Below are positions 23,879-35,440 of a DNA stretch of 64,000 bases, piece by piece. The notes beneath the pieces are model-generated. The model was not told the origin of the DNA, made no database searches, and saw only the letters and a program-made list of their open reading frames with translations. The translations under genes were made by a program, and so were the position numbers. Source of the DNA: Ustilaginoidea virens (Eukaryota; Ascomycota; Sordariomycetes; Hypocreales; Clavicipitaceae); contig NC_057319.1 in assembly GCF_000687475.1 (NCBI RefSeq), forward strand, positions 682,001-746,000, in the 5' to 3' direction. How positions within the stretch are numbered: the stretch's first letter is position 1; each line of letters opens with the position of its first letter.

Positions 23879-24122
23879 GGTGGGCGTTGGACTTTTTTCC
23901 CCTCTTTTCTTGCCCCCTTTTTTCTTTTCTTTTCTGCTCTCTTTTTGATTTCCTTTGCCTTTTGCGTTTCGTTTTGAAGATGTTGTCCCTGCTCAAAACC
24001 AGGTTTGCGTTTGCACGACGCAGACACCAATATAAAGTGACAAGGTGAGTGCGAAAAGAAGAGGGCAAAACGATCTGACAGCAGATGCGTAGTGACGCAT
24101 CGCATGACGGCGAGGCCTGCAG

Positions 24123-24134
24123 TATATATATATA
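24123..24134 (-). promoter_or_regulatory. Possible TATA element of the NRPS gene
   Basis: An alternating TATATATATATA tract lies about 245 bp upstream of the NRPS ATG. It is the only such block in that upstream region. Distance and composition suit a fungal core promoter, but this is inference from sequence alone. Confidence 0.3.
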
Positions 24135-27100
24135 CCAGGTCCTTCTTCTACGATCAGCGGCAGCGCGATGCTTGGCGCGTGCTTTGGCAAATCTCTTTCG
24201 ATTTCATAATGGATTCTTCTTTGAGATGACGTGTGATATGCAAGCCATCACATTCTTCTCCCTCGATTCCGGAAGAGGCCATGATGCCCATCGGAATATA
24301 CCCAGACGGAAAGCGCCATCAGGTGACTGACTATTCTTGCCTTGCGGTCATGGAAAATGCGGGGGTGGGAACCAGGCTAAGCCGGGATAGCGCGCAGGAG
24401 AAGTCTTTACCGAATCCGTCATGTGAAATCTTCGCCTTGCTGCCTGGGGGGATGAGGGGGAGCTGAGCCTTCATGCATACGACTTGTCAGAAATGATTCT
24501 GTATGGGGAAAGCGCGCGATGTTTCGGTCTTTTCCGTCGAAGTATTCCAGACACGGGTTTACGAATCAAGCTACGTCCGTACGCTGACAAGAATTTCGAA
24601 CGAGAATAGAAAGGAACTCGGGAAACGACCCCGCAAATTCGGCACCTGCCCATCTTGGCCAGGGCTAAGGGTCCGCAGAACGTCGCGAATCCATACCACC
24701 AACGGCCGTGTCGTGTCACTGGCTCCACCAATAACTCTCCCCCGTCGCTGCCGCGATTCGCGGTCCTCCTAAATCCGCTTCGAGATCAGCCCTGAACAGT
24801 GCAATACAGTACAAGCCGGGCGACGTGTTACAGACTGAAGCCCGAACTGGGCTACGCCGTCTATCCAGTCATGAGCCCGTGCTTGGGCTGGCGCCTGCTA
24901 CCCACTGCTACTGCTACGTCTTGCCACGGAGAGAGTGACTGGGAATTCCATTCCCGGTGGTCACTTGATGATCGTGACGAACGCCGCTGACTGTTTGCTC
25001 GACCAAGAGTGCCCTGGGATCTGCTGAGCTCCAGTTCACTGAACACTTGTTAGTCAGAGAATATGCACAAAGCAAAGCCGTTGCCGAAATAAGCTCCAAG
25101 TGAAACATCCCGCCTTGGACATGTCTCGCACAGCCCACAACCCATGCAAGCCGCATGTGCCACAGCCGTCATCCCTGTCAGAATGTCTCACGACTCACAG
25201 CCTCTTCATCACTCGCGAATGGAATATGGGACACGAGTTTGCCATCGACCGCCTCGCCTCGTCTCATCCTTTCACGTACTCTTTCTGCACCATGGCTTTT
25301 TTGCGCTTAACACGCTGTCCAGTTTACGTCCAAAGAGTGACCTCGGGCGCTACCCCGTGCTCGTCTTATGTCGATCATGGCACGAGGCGGAGTAAGCATG
25401 CGAAGGGTGCGCAACAGTCCCTGATTCAGAAAAACAAAAGGCGGCGAATAACACGGCTTTCATATCATTCTCTATATTACATGTCCGTAGAGCTTTCTCG
25501 TGACCAAAAAAAAAAAAAAAAAAAAAGAAAAGAAAAACTGTTATGAATGCACAGGTAAGATCTCAGAGTCGGTAGAACGCCGAGCACCGCCTGATGCAGC
25601 TATTTGGTAGGATAAGGGCAGGGGTAGCCCTCCTTACTAGAAGCCTTCCTAGCGATGAAAAGCAACAAGAACAAACAAGCACGCTGATGGCCGCTCCACC
25701 TCCAGTTCCTATTGCCAAGTACACAAACTCGCAGCAACGGAGTTTTCACATCACCAGGTCAAACTGCCAATAATTCCATCACTGCCGATGCACCTGTCTC
25801 ACACCACTGGGGAAGCGGCATCCAAAACACCTCCGCACCCTGCCCCCCCCCCCCCCCCCCCCCCACCGTCGGATGTTTGTGGACATGGACCGGGTTCAAG
25901 CTGAATACACATGGCAGTCACGCCGCAAGCCATGGCCCTTGGGTCCGGTTCACTTCCTGCCGAGCCTCGCCGTGACGCGCGAACATTGGCTGCTCGTCAT
26001 TTGGGGCGCTATTGCGTGCTGGGCATGTATCTGCTGGGCAAACTTTTGCAGCTGCAGACGCCATGGCAGGAACCTCTGCGTGAAACTCGAGGAAAAGTAG
26101 AGCATCTCTTGGTACGCCATCCACTGTGGAAGCCGGAAAACCGTGCCCTAGCCAATGGTATTGCCCGAATTTAATGGCGCGACGGTTACCGCGTTTTGAT
26201 GATGCGCAAGTCGGAGCATAGCGTCAGGTGGCCGAGCGAAGCGGTCGGGGACTTTGCGCCGTGGAAGTCGAAAATTCGCAAAATCGCATGGGAGATGAGC
26301 CGCATTTTATACTTCACGGCCGTCGACGAAGAGGCCGACGAACAGGGCCGGAAACAGCCGCCGCACATGCCAGAAGGCGCCCTCGGCCTTGCCTTGCCTT
26401 GCCTTGCCCTGCCTTGCCGAAGCGGATCTGGCATCAAGAGTCATGCGCATGCCTACTCCAGACCACGGCAGATCCAGCTTCACCAGCATCTTGGCCGCGT
26501 CTCCCGCCGGCGAGATTCGCTCAGAAAAAAGCCGACTCTTGGCCGCCACCGACGACTGAAACTTCGTCCTGCACGGGCGACCGGTCCGACAAGCTGCCCG
26601 TCGTGGGAAGCGGGTGCCGGTAGAGAAGGGGGGGGGGGGGGGGGTTCCGGCAAGATACTCCCGCCGTGTGAAGAAAGAAATATGCCGCAACTGGCCGATC
26701 CAAAGGACACAGCCCTGGTGCTTCCATTGCAACGCTGGGAGCGGCTGTCAGGTTGGGGCATGCGAAGGCTATTTGCGCCGTATACGACGTCAAGTGGACC
26801 TGGAAATATCACTCGACCGTACGCTCGGGGCAAAAACAAACCCATTCCCCGGACGTACTCCAGCTGCACGGCTACCCCGAAGATTGGCATCGTGTCCGTC
26901 ACAGTTTAGCCAAAAGTTGGCTTGGTTTGGGGCAGCCTGAACAGCCGGGTGAAGGGGGGGTTGGCTTGGACTGTTGGTTTGCTTGGTGTTTGTCGCGAGT
27001 CGATTGTGCAGGGTGCCGGCAGGAAACAAAACTCTTGCTGTACATGCCGCAAACCAACGGAGAATCAGGCGTCTACGGAGAGTTTCTGACGATGGAGCTG

Positions 27101-27631
27101 TCGGAATTCGATCAAATAGCCTTTACGTCAATCTTACTTGACCAGAACAAGCTGCAGTATGTTCAAGCGCAACTACGCACCGTCCCATGTCCACCTGCCG
27201 CCGGGGCTTTTCCACTGAGAGGACGCAAAGCGCCGGCCCCTCCCCCCCCCCCCCCCCCGGATAATCTTGGCAGCTCCAGGATGTTCCTAATGACGCACAG
27301 AAACGACGTAATCCCCCCCACAGTTTTGTATCAGCTTCGGATAATAGCCTGGATGGAGTTCAGTCAGAGGGCCCGACCCCCTAATTGTCATATATCGCGC
27401 CGCCAGGGTTCGCGCGCAAGCCCGTTGCATGTAAATTGACAAAGACGTGGCAATACGCACTTGGACATGCTGGATCTGCTCTCGCCTTTCCGTGGACTTG
27501 CATCCTCCAGGGAGGATAAAGCGAGGCCACGGATATTCAACAGCCGCTCTTACCGAGATGACAAACTCGTACCTACAAGATGGCGCAGCCGCAGATGGCG
27601 CAGCCGCAGATGGCGCAGCCGCAGATGGGAC

Positions 27632-27638
27632 ATAAAAG
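27632..27638 (+). promoter_or_regulatory. Possible TATA element of the small secreted protein gene
   Basis: ATAAAAG lies 89 bp upstream of the ATG at 27,727 and immediately after the 15-bp tandem repeat. Position suits a core promoter; there is no other support. Confidence 0.3.
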
Positions 27639-27726
27639 GAACCAGTAGTCCGCGAGAGCACAGGACGAAGAATCAAATACAAACCCAGCACAACTGGTCG
27701 GACGGCGCGGACATCTGAGCCCGAGA

Positions 27727-28201
27727 ATGAAAGTTGCTTCCATCACCACGCCTCTGCTTGCTGCCGCGTACGCCTTCCCCCATCCCCCCCCCCCCCCCCC
27801 CCCCAAATGCCTGGACCCTGGGCCCGATGTAAGCAACAGAGGGCGGCAGCTCACAGCCAAGAGACAGGGCGCTTGCCGAGAAGCACCACAGATGCAATTG
27901 CTGCGTAGGCGGCAAGATTTACGAGGACTACAACCGAGTGGCGTGCGAGGACTGGAGCGTCATGTTTCCCAACAGTCATTGGGACGACAGCATCAAGGCC
28001 TGCGTTGATCCCGGCACCTTCCGTAAGCCCGAGGGATTTCCACGGATTCACGCGAGCTTTCCCACGACGTGCAGCAAACGCCCCTTGTGCTAACTGTCGC
28101 TTTTAGGTGGGATTGACTGGAACAGATGGTCGAGACAGTGCAGAAAGATAGGCGTTGACAAGTACCACTACCCTTACATCGACATACATGCCTGCTGCTA
28201 G
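27727..28201 (+). CDS. Small secreted cysteine-rich protein, effector-like
   Basis: A three-exon gene for about 111 aa: 27727-27828, 27884-28022 and 28107-28201. The lengths sum to 336. Introns are GTAAGC...GAAG and GTAAGC...TTTTAG; the second has a CTAAC branch site. An acceptor three bases earlier (27,880) would add one Lys. The N terminus MKVASITTPLLAAAYA is a signal peptide with an AxA cleavage site. A proline run encoded by a 21-C tract follows. The mature part has nine Cys (KC, RCNCC, AC, AC, QC, ACC), many aromatic residues and a terminal Cys-Cys pair. The compact Cys/Trp/Tyr-rich fold and secretion suit a fungal effector, antimicrobial or carbohydrate-binding peptide, but I recognise no named family. 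The agreement of frame, splice sites and Cys pattern makes a real gene likely. An odd Cys count leaves one unpaired or hints at a dimer. Confidence 0.68.
27784..27804. repeat. C21 homopolymer inside a coding exon
   Basis: Twenty-one consecutive C residues encode most of a seven-proline run just after the predicted signal peptide of the small secreted protein. Any change of length not divisible by three would shift the downstream frame. The exact length may also be an assembly estimate. Confidence 0.85.
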
Positions 28202-29580
28202 ATGCCCACGACCTGGCGAGTGCTAGATACGCTAGGCATCTGCTGCTGAAGAGGGGGGGGAAGGAGAGAGTGAACTTTCTCGGGTTGGCGAAACGGGTTC
28301 GTTCGGGGACGTGTACGAATAGAGAGCAAGGGCAAGGCGTCAGTGTCCCGGTTGAGTGAAAACAAAAACAGTTACATGTTCTGATGCTCCGATGTCTTTC
28401 AAGCGTCCCGACCGACAGGGCCGCTACATACATACAGCACATGGACGCGGCTGCCGGCCAGCAATCTCTGCCAGCCAACAAGTTGCCGCCGCCGAGGGTT
28501 TCCCATCGCCACGTGCGCCCGCGGCGGCGGGGTCCGAATAGTGCTGCAGAGGCGGTTCGTTCTGGCAGCGCCGAGTCCGAGTCGAAGGAGGAACCGCCGC
28601 ATGAGCCGCCGCATCGACCGCCGCATAAATCGCCGCATAAATCGCCGCATGAATCGCATTTGCCCAGCCTCGTCCCACCGCACCCAAAGGTCGCAGCCAA
28701 TCAAGGCCCTCGTGCGGCTCAACGGAAACGCCAAGGCCTCTTCGCTAATCTAGAACCGGCCAAGGCGACCAGTCAAGCGACCCTGCCAAGGCCCTATTCC
28801 CACGTGATGGAGACCCCACCCCTCCTTCAACCCCACCCCTCCTTCAACCCCCCCCCCCCAACCTCCCCTGCCCCTCGCCCTCCCCCCCCAACCAGCGCAG
28901 ATGCCGGCCAAAATCGATCGAAACGGAAATGCCCACCAGACGCAGGCCAAGGCGGCCATCCAATCCCGGACTAGGCTTTTGTACTCTTTGCAATATCCCG
29001 GGGCCTCGACAAAAAAAATCCGCTTAAAGCGCACAGCCGGCAGCTTGCTGCAAGGACCCGCTCTGGTGCGCTGCCACAAGTCGCATACGTGCGTGCGCCG
29101 CGTTCGTCCAATGTCCGCCGCGTGGACCAATCAGGGCCCACGGCCGCCCCAACCGACACAGTAATCGCCTTCGTGGGCCCGGGCCTGTCCAAGGTTTCGC
29201 TCCCCCCCCCCCCCCCCCCCCCCTACAAGCCAGGTTGGTGGCTTGCCTCTACTTGCCGAGACGAACGGCTGCGATTTTTCTACAATTGGCCAACTCCTCG
29301 TTGTTGCGCTCTGGACAGGTAATCCATCTCGTCGCCCGCCCGCCATGTCCGAACGCGGGCGGGGGGGAGAAGGGGGGGGCGATGGCGAACCCACGGCGGC
29401 GTATAAAGAAAACACACCCCCGTCCCATGTCCAGAGCGTACCGGGAAACCGTCGGTCGGTCGGTCGGTTGGGAGAAATAAATACAAACCTGCCTGCTTCC
29501 TGCTGCCTGCTGCCTGCTGCCTGCTGCCTGCTGCCAGTGCTTCGCTCGGCTTACTGCGCACCACCCGTCGTCTTTCCGCC
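28202..29580. other. Intergenic region, low complexity, no gene recognised
   Basis: It holds a 12-bp CCGCATAAATCG-type tandem repeat at about 28,597-28,655, a C22 tract at 29,202-29,223 and a CTGCTGC-type tract at 29,497-29,535. An open frame at 28,384-28,974 is proline/histidine-rich low complexity and not convincing as a gene. The last 200 bp are probably the phosphatase promoter, with TATAAAG at 29,402-29,408. Confidence 0.5.
29402..29408 (+). promoter_or_regulatory. Possible TATA box of the acid phosphatase gene
   Basis: TATAAAG stands 173 bp before the ATG at 29,581, in an otherwise GC-rich region. It is a plausible core promoter by position and sequence only. Confidence 0.35.
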
Positions 29581-31140
29581 ATGCCTCGTTTGCTCGCTTG
29601 CGTGGCATTCGCCATTGGGGCCTTGGCCAAGGCTCGCCTGCCAAAGATGCCCGCCGACATGACGACGCCGGTTCAACAGCGAATCGCCCTCAACGGACCC
29701 AACAGTGAGTCTCTGCGGCTGCCCCCCCCTTTCGTCCTAGCAAACCGGGACCGGCGGGCTGACGCGCGCGCAGGCATCACCGTCAGCTGGAACACGTACA
29801 TGAAACCCAAGCAGGCTTGCGTCAAGTACGGCCCCGCGGATTGCTCCTTGACCCAGCAGGCCTGCTCGCCCTCCTCGGCGCAGACGTACCCTACCTCGCG
29901 CACCTGGTTCAACTCCGTCACCCTCACCAACCTGACGCCCGGCACCAAGTACTGCTACCAGGTGGTGTCGAGCAACTCCACCACGGCCACCTTCCGGAGC
30001 CCGCGCCTCGCCGGCGACCAGACGCCCTTCACCATCAACGCCGTCATCGACCTCGGCGTCTACGGGGAGGACGGCTACACCATCGAGATGGACCACGCCA
30101 AGCGCGACCTCATCCCCTCCATCCCCCCGTCCATGGAGCACACCACCATCAGCCGCCTCGCCAAGACCATCGACGACTACGACTTTGTCATCCACCCGGG
30201 CGACCTCGGCTACGCCGACGACTGGATCCTGCACGACCACAACTTGTTCGAGGGCCGCAAAGCCTACCAGGCCATCACGGAGCAGTTCTACGACCAGCTC
30301 GCCCCCATCGCCTCGCGCAAGCCCTACATGGCCAGCCCCGGCAACCACGAGGCCACGTGCCAGCAGATCCCCGGCGCCAGCTTCCTCTGCCCGGCCGGCC
30401 AGAAGAACTTCACCGACTTCATGACCAGGTTCGGCAGCAGCATGCCCTCCACCTTCCCCTCGGCCTCGCAGGACGCCAGGGCCACGGCCAACGCCGACAA
30501 GGCCCGCAAGCTCGCCAGGCCGCCCTTCTGGTACTCGTTCGAGTACGGCATGGCCCACGTCGTCATGATCAACACCGAGACCGACTTCGACCGGGCTCCC
30601 GACGGCGTCGACGGCGCCACCAAGCTCCGCATGGGCCCCTTTGGCGCCCCCAACCAGCAGCTCCAGTTCCTCGAGGCCGACCTCGCCTCCGTCGACCGCA
30701 CCGTCACCCCCTGGGTCATCGTCTCCGGCCACCGACCCTGGTACAGCGCCGGGACCGAGACGTGCAAGCCCTGCCAGGACGCCTTTGAGCGCCTCATGTA
30801 CAAGTACGGCGTCGACCTGGGCGTCTTTGGCCACGTCCACAACTCCCAGCGCTTCATGCCCGTCTACAACGGCGTCGCCGACCCGGCCGGCATGAGGAAC
30901 CCCAAGGCCCCCATGTACATCGTAGCCGGAGGCGCCGGCAGCATCGAAGGCCTGGCCGCCTTTGCCCCCGTCAAGCCCCCGTTCACCGCCTTTGCCTACA
31001 ACGACAACTTTGCCTATGCCAGCATCAGCTTCCTGGACCGCAACAACTTGCGCGTCGTCTTTCGCCGCTCCTCCACCGGGGAAGTGGTGGATTCCTCGAC
31101 CTTGTACAAGGCGCACGACAAGCAGTTTGTCGTGCAATAA
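29581..31140 (+). CDS. Secreted purple acid phosphatase
   Basis: A metallophosphoesterase of about 496 aa that would release phosphate from organic esters outside the cell. Exons 29581-29704 and 29774-31140; the 69-bp intron (GTGAGT...GCGCAG) joins NGPNS to ITVSWNTY. The intron is a multiple of three and has no stop, so an unspliced reading stays open. MPRLLACVAFAIGALA is a signal peptide. A fibronectin-like N-terminal domain precedes the catalytic domain, whose dinuclear-metal motifs are in order: VIDLG (DxG), HPGDLGYADDW (GDxxY), SPGNHEA (GNHE), VSGHRPWYS (VxGH) and GHVHNSQR (GHVH). A long set of in-frame Cys pairs suits an extracellular protein. It belongs to the fungal PAP/phytase-like group; substrate preference cannot be read from the sequence. 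Confidence 0.94.
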   Translation: MPRLLACVAFAIGALAKARLPKMPADMTTPVQQRIALNGPNSESLRLPPPFVLANRDRRADARAGITVSWNTYMKPKQACVKYGPADCSLTQQACSPSSAQTYPTSRTWFNSVTLTNLTPGTKYCYQVVSSNSTTATFRSPRLAGDQTPFTINAVIDLGVYGEDGYTIEMDHAKRDLIPSIPPSMEHTTISRLAKTIDDYDFVIHPGDLGYADDWILHDHNLFEGRKAYQAITEQFYDQLAPIASRKPYMASPGNHEATCQQIPGASFLCPAGQKNFTDFMTRFGSSMPSTFPSASQDARATANADKARKLARPPFWYSFEYGMAHVVMINTETDFDRAPDGVDGATKLRMGPFGAPNQQLQFLEADLASVDRTVTPWVIVSGHRPWYSAGTETCKPCQDAFERLMYKYGVDLGVFGHVHNSQRFMPVYNGVADPAGMRNPKAPMYIVAGGAGSIEGLAAFAPVKPPFTAFAYNDNFAYASISFLDRNNLRVVFRRSSTGEVVDSSTLYKAHDKQFVVQ

Positions 31141-31848
31141 CTAGGCGGGGGGGTTCTTTTCTTCTTTTTTTTTTTTTCCTCTTTTTACTTTTTTTTTTTC
31201 CGAGGGGGTGGGGGGGGTTTGGTGTTGGGGGATTTCTTTTGCAGCGAGAGACATCATTTGCAGGGTTTTTTTTTTTCCTCCTTCTTTTACTTTTCCTTCC
31301 ATCCAGGCGTAAGCGTAACCATCAATCGCAATGTCCCATTGTGCCAAACCTTTCTTTTTCTGTACCACGCTCGCCCTGCGGCCAAAAAAAAATGCATCGC
31401 GGCCAGCTTCGTCGGTGACTCTGCCGCCAACGCCACGCCACAACCATCAGCCCAGGGCCGCAAACCCGACGACGTGTGCGGCCACCGCCGAGAGAACCCC
31501 TTTGCCAACCGCACAAGGCGTCTGTGGCTCCCGCGTCACGTGCCATGATTGACGGCCCCGGGCGCGCTGGTGATGCTTGATCGCGGGCGCCTGCGATGGG
31601 GGCGGGCACAGAGCCAGTCGGATCCATGGCAAGCGTCTGGTGTGTGCAAGCCAAGCCGTCCACGCGCTTTCCCCGCGGCTTCGGGCGGTGGAAGACGCTC
31701 GAGTATTCCCCGCGGGCGATTCGCCCGGCCCGTTCTGAATGCTGAAACTCATCAATCGGCCTAGTGTTCCTTGGTTGAGCATGCCTGCGTGTGTCTTGAT
31801 TAAATCGTCCCAACGGGATTTGTACTGGATTTCCCACGTAAAAAGCCG

Positions 31849-31880
<32 letters not shown>

Positions 31881-32494
31881 CTCCACGGTTTTAGCTACAT
31901 GCCCTGAGTAATATCGCAATCTATACCTCTGTAGTAGGATTTTCACCCAGATTTTGTAAGTGACAGTAGGAGTTCCCACATTGAATTTTTTACCAGCGAA
32001 CGAACCCCTGACGCTACCCTAACCCTGAGCCCAACCCGCAACCTCTCTGAGCCCGGTGGCCGGAGCCCCGTGACCGGGCAAGTAGTAGTGGTCAGACGGG
32101 TAGCTCGTCAGCTATCCCTTCTCCCGTCTCTTTCTCACGGAATGCCACCAGAATATCAAGAATCATACCTCATCCTGTCCGACCGGCGTCAAGAAGCAAG
32201 GTGCGCGTGAAGACCCCGTTCTCCCGGAAGAGTGACGCAATGTCGAAGCCGGCAGCTCAACAGCCGCAAACGCCTTCTTCACCATCTCGACGCGTTCCAA
32301 GCTACGTCGCGAGTAGTTTGCATATACGCAAATGCGCCGCAGATATCCGGAACCAACTTGAAACTGGAGACAAGGCCTTGCCGCCCATCCCTCCCCCGCC
32401 ATCCAACTCGTCGAAACAGCTCAGTCATCCGCACAGCATTCTTGTCCAGACGACGCTATTCCAATGCTGCAGATTACGAGACTATATATCAACC

Positions 32495-32616
32495 GACCTG
32501 TGCCCCCCCCTTGTCATTCGACCCCCCCATAATAACTTAACTGACATGACTAATGCTCTTTCCTAAGTCAGTTAAGTTATTATGGGGGGGTCGGATGATA
32601 AGGGGGGGTACAGGTC
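32495..32616. repeat. Near-perfect inverted repeat (hairpin)
   Basis: Arms of about 50 bp (32,495-32,545 and 32,567-32,616) are reverse complements except for a few mismatches. They enclose a 21-base loop. The inner 25 bp of each arm, including CATAATAACTTAACTGAC, match exactly. Mismatches are mainly transitions in the outer, C-rich part. No coding sequence overlaps it convincingly. It could be a fold-back or MITE-like element. Confidence 0.85.
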
Positions 32617-35289
32617 AACCGCAAGCCTCGTGCGAAACCTGCACCGTACCTAGCACTAAGAGATCCTTTCTTCAAAAATGCGTTTCAAACAATCAAAGGA
32701 TACGAGGTAAGCCATCTACCATGCAAGACTCGGCCTAGCCAGGTTATGCCTTCGACTGCCCGCGCTGATATTGACATGCTCATAAAAACTTGAATTTCGG
32801 GCCGGGTGAGGGTGAGTGCAGTATAATCACCGGTTCGGGTCCTGGGACGGGGCAGCAGCTTTGCAACGTCAAGGAAGCATATCTCGGGGTTTAACGCTCG
32901 ATATCTTTGCAACGCCCAATACCGCTCGACGCATCCTAGTTGCCACTACTTGCCGTGTTGCTGCTGATCGAGCATAATTGACGTGACAGCCCTGGAAATT
33001 CGGCATGGACCTTGCTGCGCCGAGGGAGAGAAAAAGCACTCGATTGGCCGCGACCAAAACCGGATTCGGGGTGATGTGACGTGCCGCGAGTGTCAAACAC
33101 ACGCGTTGCGGGGCCAAGTGCACAGAGGAGTGACGATCCCTCATCGACCACGTCAATCCGTCCATGCTGTGTTTCGTTGCGTTTTGAATTTATTCCATTC
33201 GGTCTCGTTCCATTCGTCTGTTTGAACTGGCTTCTTTCGGAGCCAGTGAAGCACGGACGTCGGGCTTGATGACTTGACCATGGATACAGAAGGATAACCT
33301 GGTAACCGACCCGAGAGGCAGTTCTTTGGTTTCCGCATCTGTCCACGTCTCGGCGATGACTTGATCTTACCTCGTAAAACATTGACTCGCGGACACTCCA
33401 CAAGACCCGTCGTACGTGCTACGGGCGTATAGTTTTCTTGCAACAGACCAGGTTGACTATGATACATTTCCACGAGCTAGCGCCTTTTCCTGACCCTCTT
33501 CGGTTTTTTGGTTTTCGGTTTCCGTCTTTCCGTCTAGAAATCGAGTTGTGCTGGTACAAGGAGCTGAAGCGATCCACGGGCGTTGAGTAGACTTTTGATA
33601 GACTCTGGCAAGACGAACAGGCGTGGTTTTCCCCCAAAATAAACACAATGAAAAAAGCGCCTTGCTCCCCTGCACCTTTTTTTTATTCATGGCAGTAGTG
33701 CACATGTTGTTCTTTCGATTATAGGGCTTACATGCCTTTTGGACATGCCATATCCCCGCACAAGTTAGCCCCCTGGCAGTCGGCCGCGTTGGTTTGATTA
33801 ACCGCAGTCTGCACGGTACACTCCCTCGGCCCAGCGTTCTCCATGGGATTTGTCAACAGCTGCGAGGTGCTCCGTCACCCCAAGTGTGGACCATGATGAT
33901 TCGATACGATGTGCCCATGGCGCAGGGCATGCTCATAGAGGGGAAAAGCGTCTGAAGAAATGGCACCTTTCCTGGCCAGTGCATGGTAATTCACCGCAGC
34001 ATCATGGTCCCTGGCCCCAAGGCCCCGGAAAAATGCCACGTGCGCTTATCAATCTCTGACGCTGAGCATCAAGGATCAAGAGCTTTATTGACGGGCGTCA
34101 AAGCTCCAGAGCTCTTTGCCAGTTATCGGCATCCGATGACAGTGCGCCACGCAGCCCGTTCGAAAATTAAGCCCGATCAGTGGAGGAACCGTGAGGCGAG
34201 TGACGTAATTCCGGTTGCCACTCATTCGGGCCCAAGGTCAAGCCGCTGCGACGCTGGACTCGCACACTCCGTCATTGTCCATGCCGCGCAACTTTGCCAG
34301 GCATGTGAAGTTTGGCTTGCTAGGCGAGGATGGGGTTATTAGGCCTTTGGCGCACAGGGGCATGCGAGGGGGCGGGCATTATGGAACGAGTCTAGGCCGC
34401 CAGAGTGCGGTCCATCTCGCAAAGGTCGGCCGAGCCAAATGGTCAAGTGACGGGACGGTTTTTGCCCCCCCGGCCCTTGGGGAAGAAGAGAGCCTGGTTA
34501 CTTGTGATTGAATCCTGGCCCAAGAAACCTAGCATGCGATGCGATATTGGACAGGGGGAAAGGATCAACTGGTCTGGTCGCCTTCGGGGGCTGCTTTCAT
34601 CGCAACCATTACCCTGTTAGGAAAGGCGCGAACTCGGTTCCCATGTTTGAATCCGATATTGTATACTCCGTGCATCGTGGTTTGCCAGGTCGGTGAGGTT
34701 GCAGCTCAGGATTAGATCATGGATCATTTGTTGATTTTGCTAAAAAAAAAAAAAAAAAAGAGAGAGAGAGAAGCATGTTAATGGGGCAAGTTCGACTTGG
34801 GCCAGAAATAGAAATACTTTGATGTTAAAGAAAGAAAGGAAGGGAAGAAAAGGCAAGAGAGAGAGCAGGAAAAAGAGACAAAAAGATGAGCAGGAAGAAG
34901 AGAGATGCTCCTGCCGCAGTCTCTTTCCAACCCACGCGTTACACTACACGCAGGGTCGCGACTGCCAGCAAAGAGGCGACAGCAACAAGTGTGGAGGGCA
35001 AACGGGCCGCGCCATTGGCTGCACAAACCCCTCGCCTCCTTCACATGCTTTGCTGCCCACGTTGCAACGGTGGGGGGGGGGGGGCGGGCGAGTGGGCGAG
35101 TGGGCGAGTGGGCGAGTGGGCACGTGCAATTTGTGATTTGTCCGTCCTCCGTGCCAAACATGAAACCGCGGTCTACCCTACCCTAACCCACCCACCACCG
35201 AGTCCTGCCGGTTCGTGAAAACTCATTGCCTCCCACCCGTCGGCTCACCCAGGTCGGCTCTCACCCAGGTCCGCGACGACGCCTCGACA

Positions 35290-35296
35290 TATAATA
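35290..35296 (+). promoter_or_regulatory. Possible TATA box of the membrane hydroxylase gene
   Basis: TATAATA lies 226 bp upstream of the main ATG and about 32 bp before another ATG at 35,322. If transcription starts about 30 bp downstream, the upstream ATG would sit at or near the transcript end and may be skipped. Confidence 0.3.
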
Positions 35297-35357
35297 GTCG
35301 GTCCTCTTGCGTCTCTCGACAATGGCTGCTGCCGGCGCCCTCTTCACCCCCGCCTGC

Positions 35358-35440
35358 CCGCACCAGTACCCGCACCAGTACCCGCACCAGTACCCGCACC
35401 ACTATCCGCACCACTATCCGCACCCGTATCCGCACCCGTC
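35358..35440. repeat. 12-bp tandem repeat in the hydroxylase leader
   Basis: Seven imperfect copies of a CCGCACCAGTAC-type unit, the later copies reading CCGCACCACTAT. In the frame of the upstream ATG at 35,322 they encode Pro-His-Gln-Tyr repeats. They lie between the likely promoter and the main start codon. Confidence 0.85.

Larger units (their letters stand above)
23879..27726. other. Gene-poor region with homopolymer tracts
   Basis: This 3.8-kb stretch holds no protein I can recognise. Open frames (for example 25,100-25,546 and 26,753-27,439 plus) have no family motif and run through homopolymers. It contains a C22 tract (25,843-25,864), A-rich (25,506-25,527), G17 (26,628-26,644) and C17 (27,242-27,258). 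A 15-bp GATGGCGCAGCCGCA-type unit is repeated three times at about 27,580-27,627, just before the small secreted protein gene. Confidence 0.5.

Noticed and set aside
26753..27439. 228-codon plus-strand frame
   Set aside because: No ATG at its start, contains a poly-Pro run from a C17 tract, no family resemblance.
28384..28974. Pro/His-rich 196-codon frame
   Set aside because: Made of 12-bp tandem repeats and poly-C tracts, no domain.
29737..31137. 466-codon open frame opposite the phosphatase
   Set aside because: Same codon-bias shadow; translation is Gly/Val/Asp-rich without motifs.
32017..32045. Telomere-like CCCTAACCCTGA; a similar CCCTACCCTAACCC word at 35,176
   Set aside because: Only one or two units; no array and no subtelomeric features.
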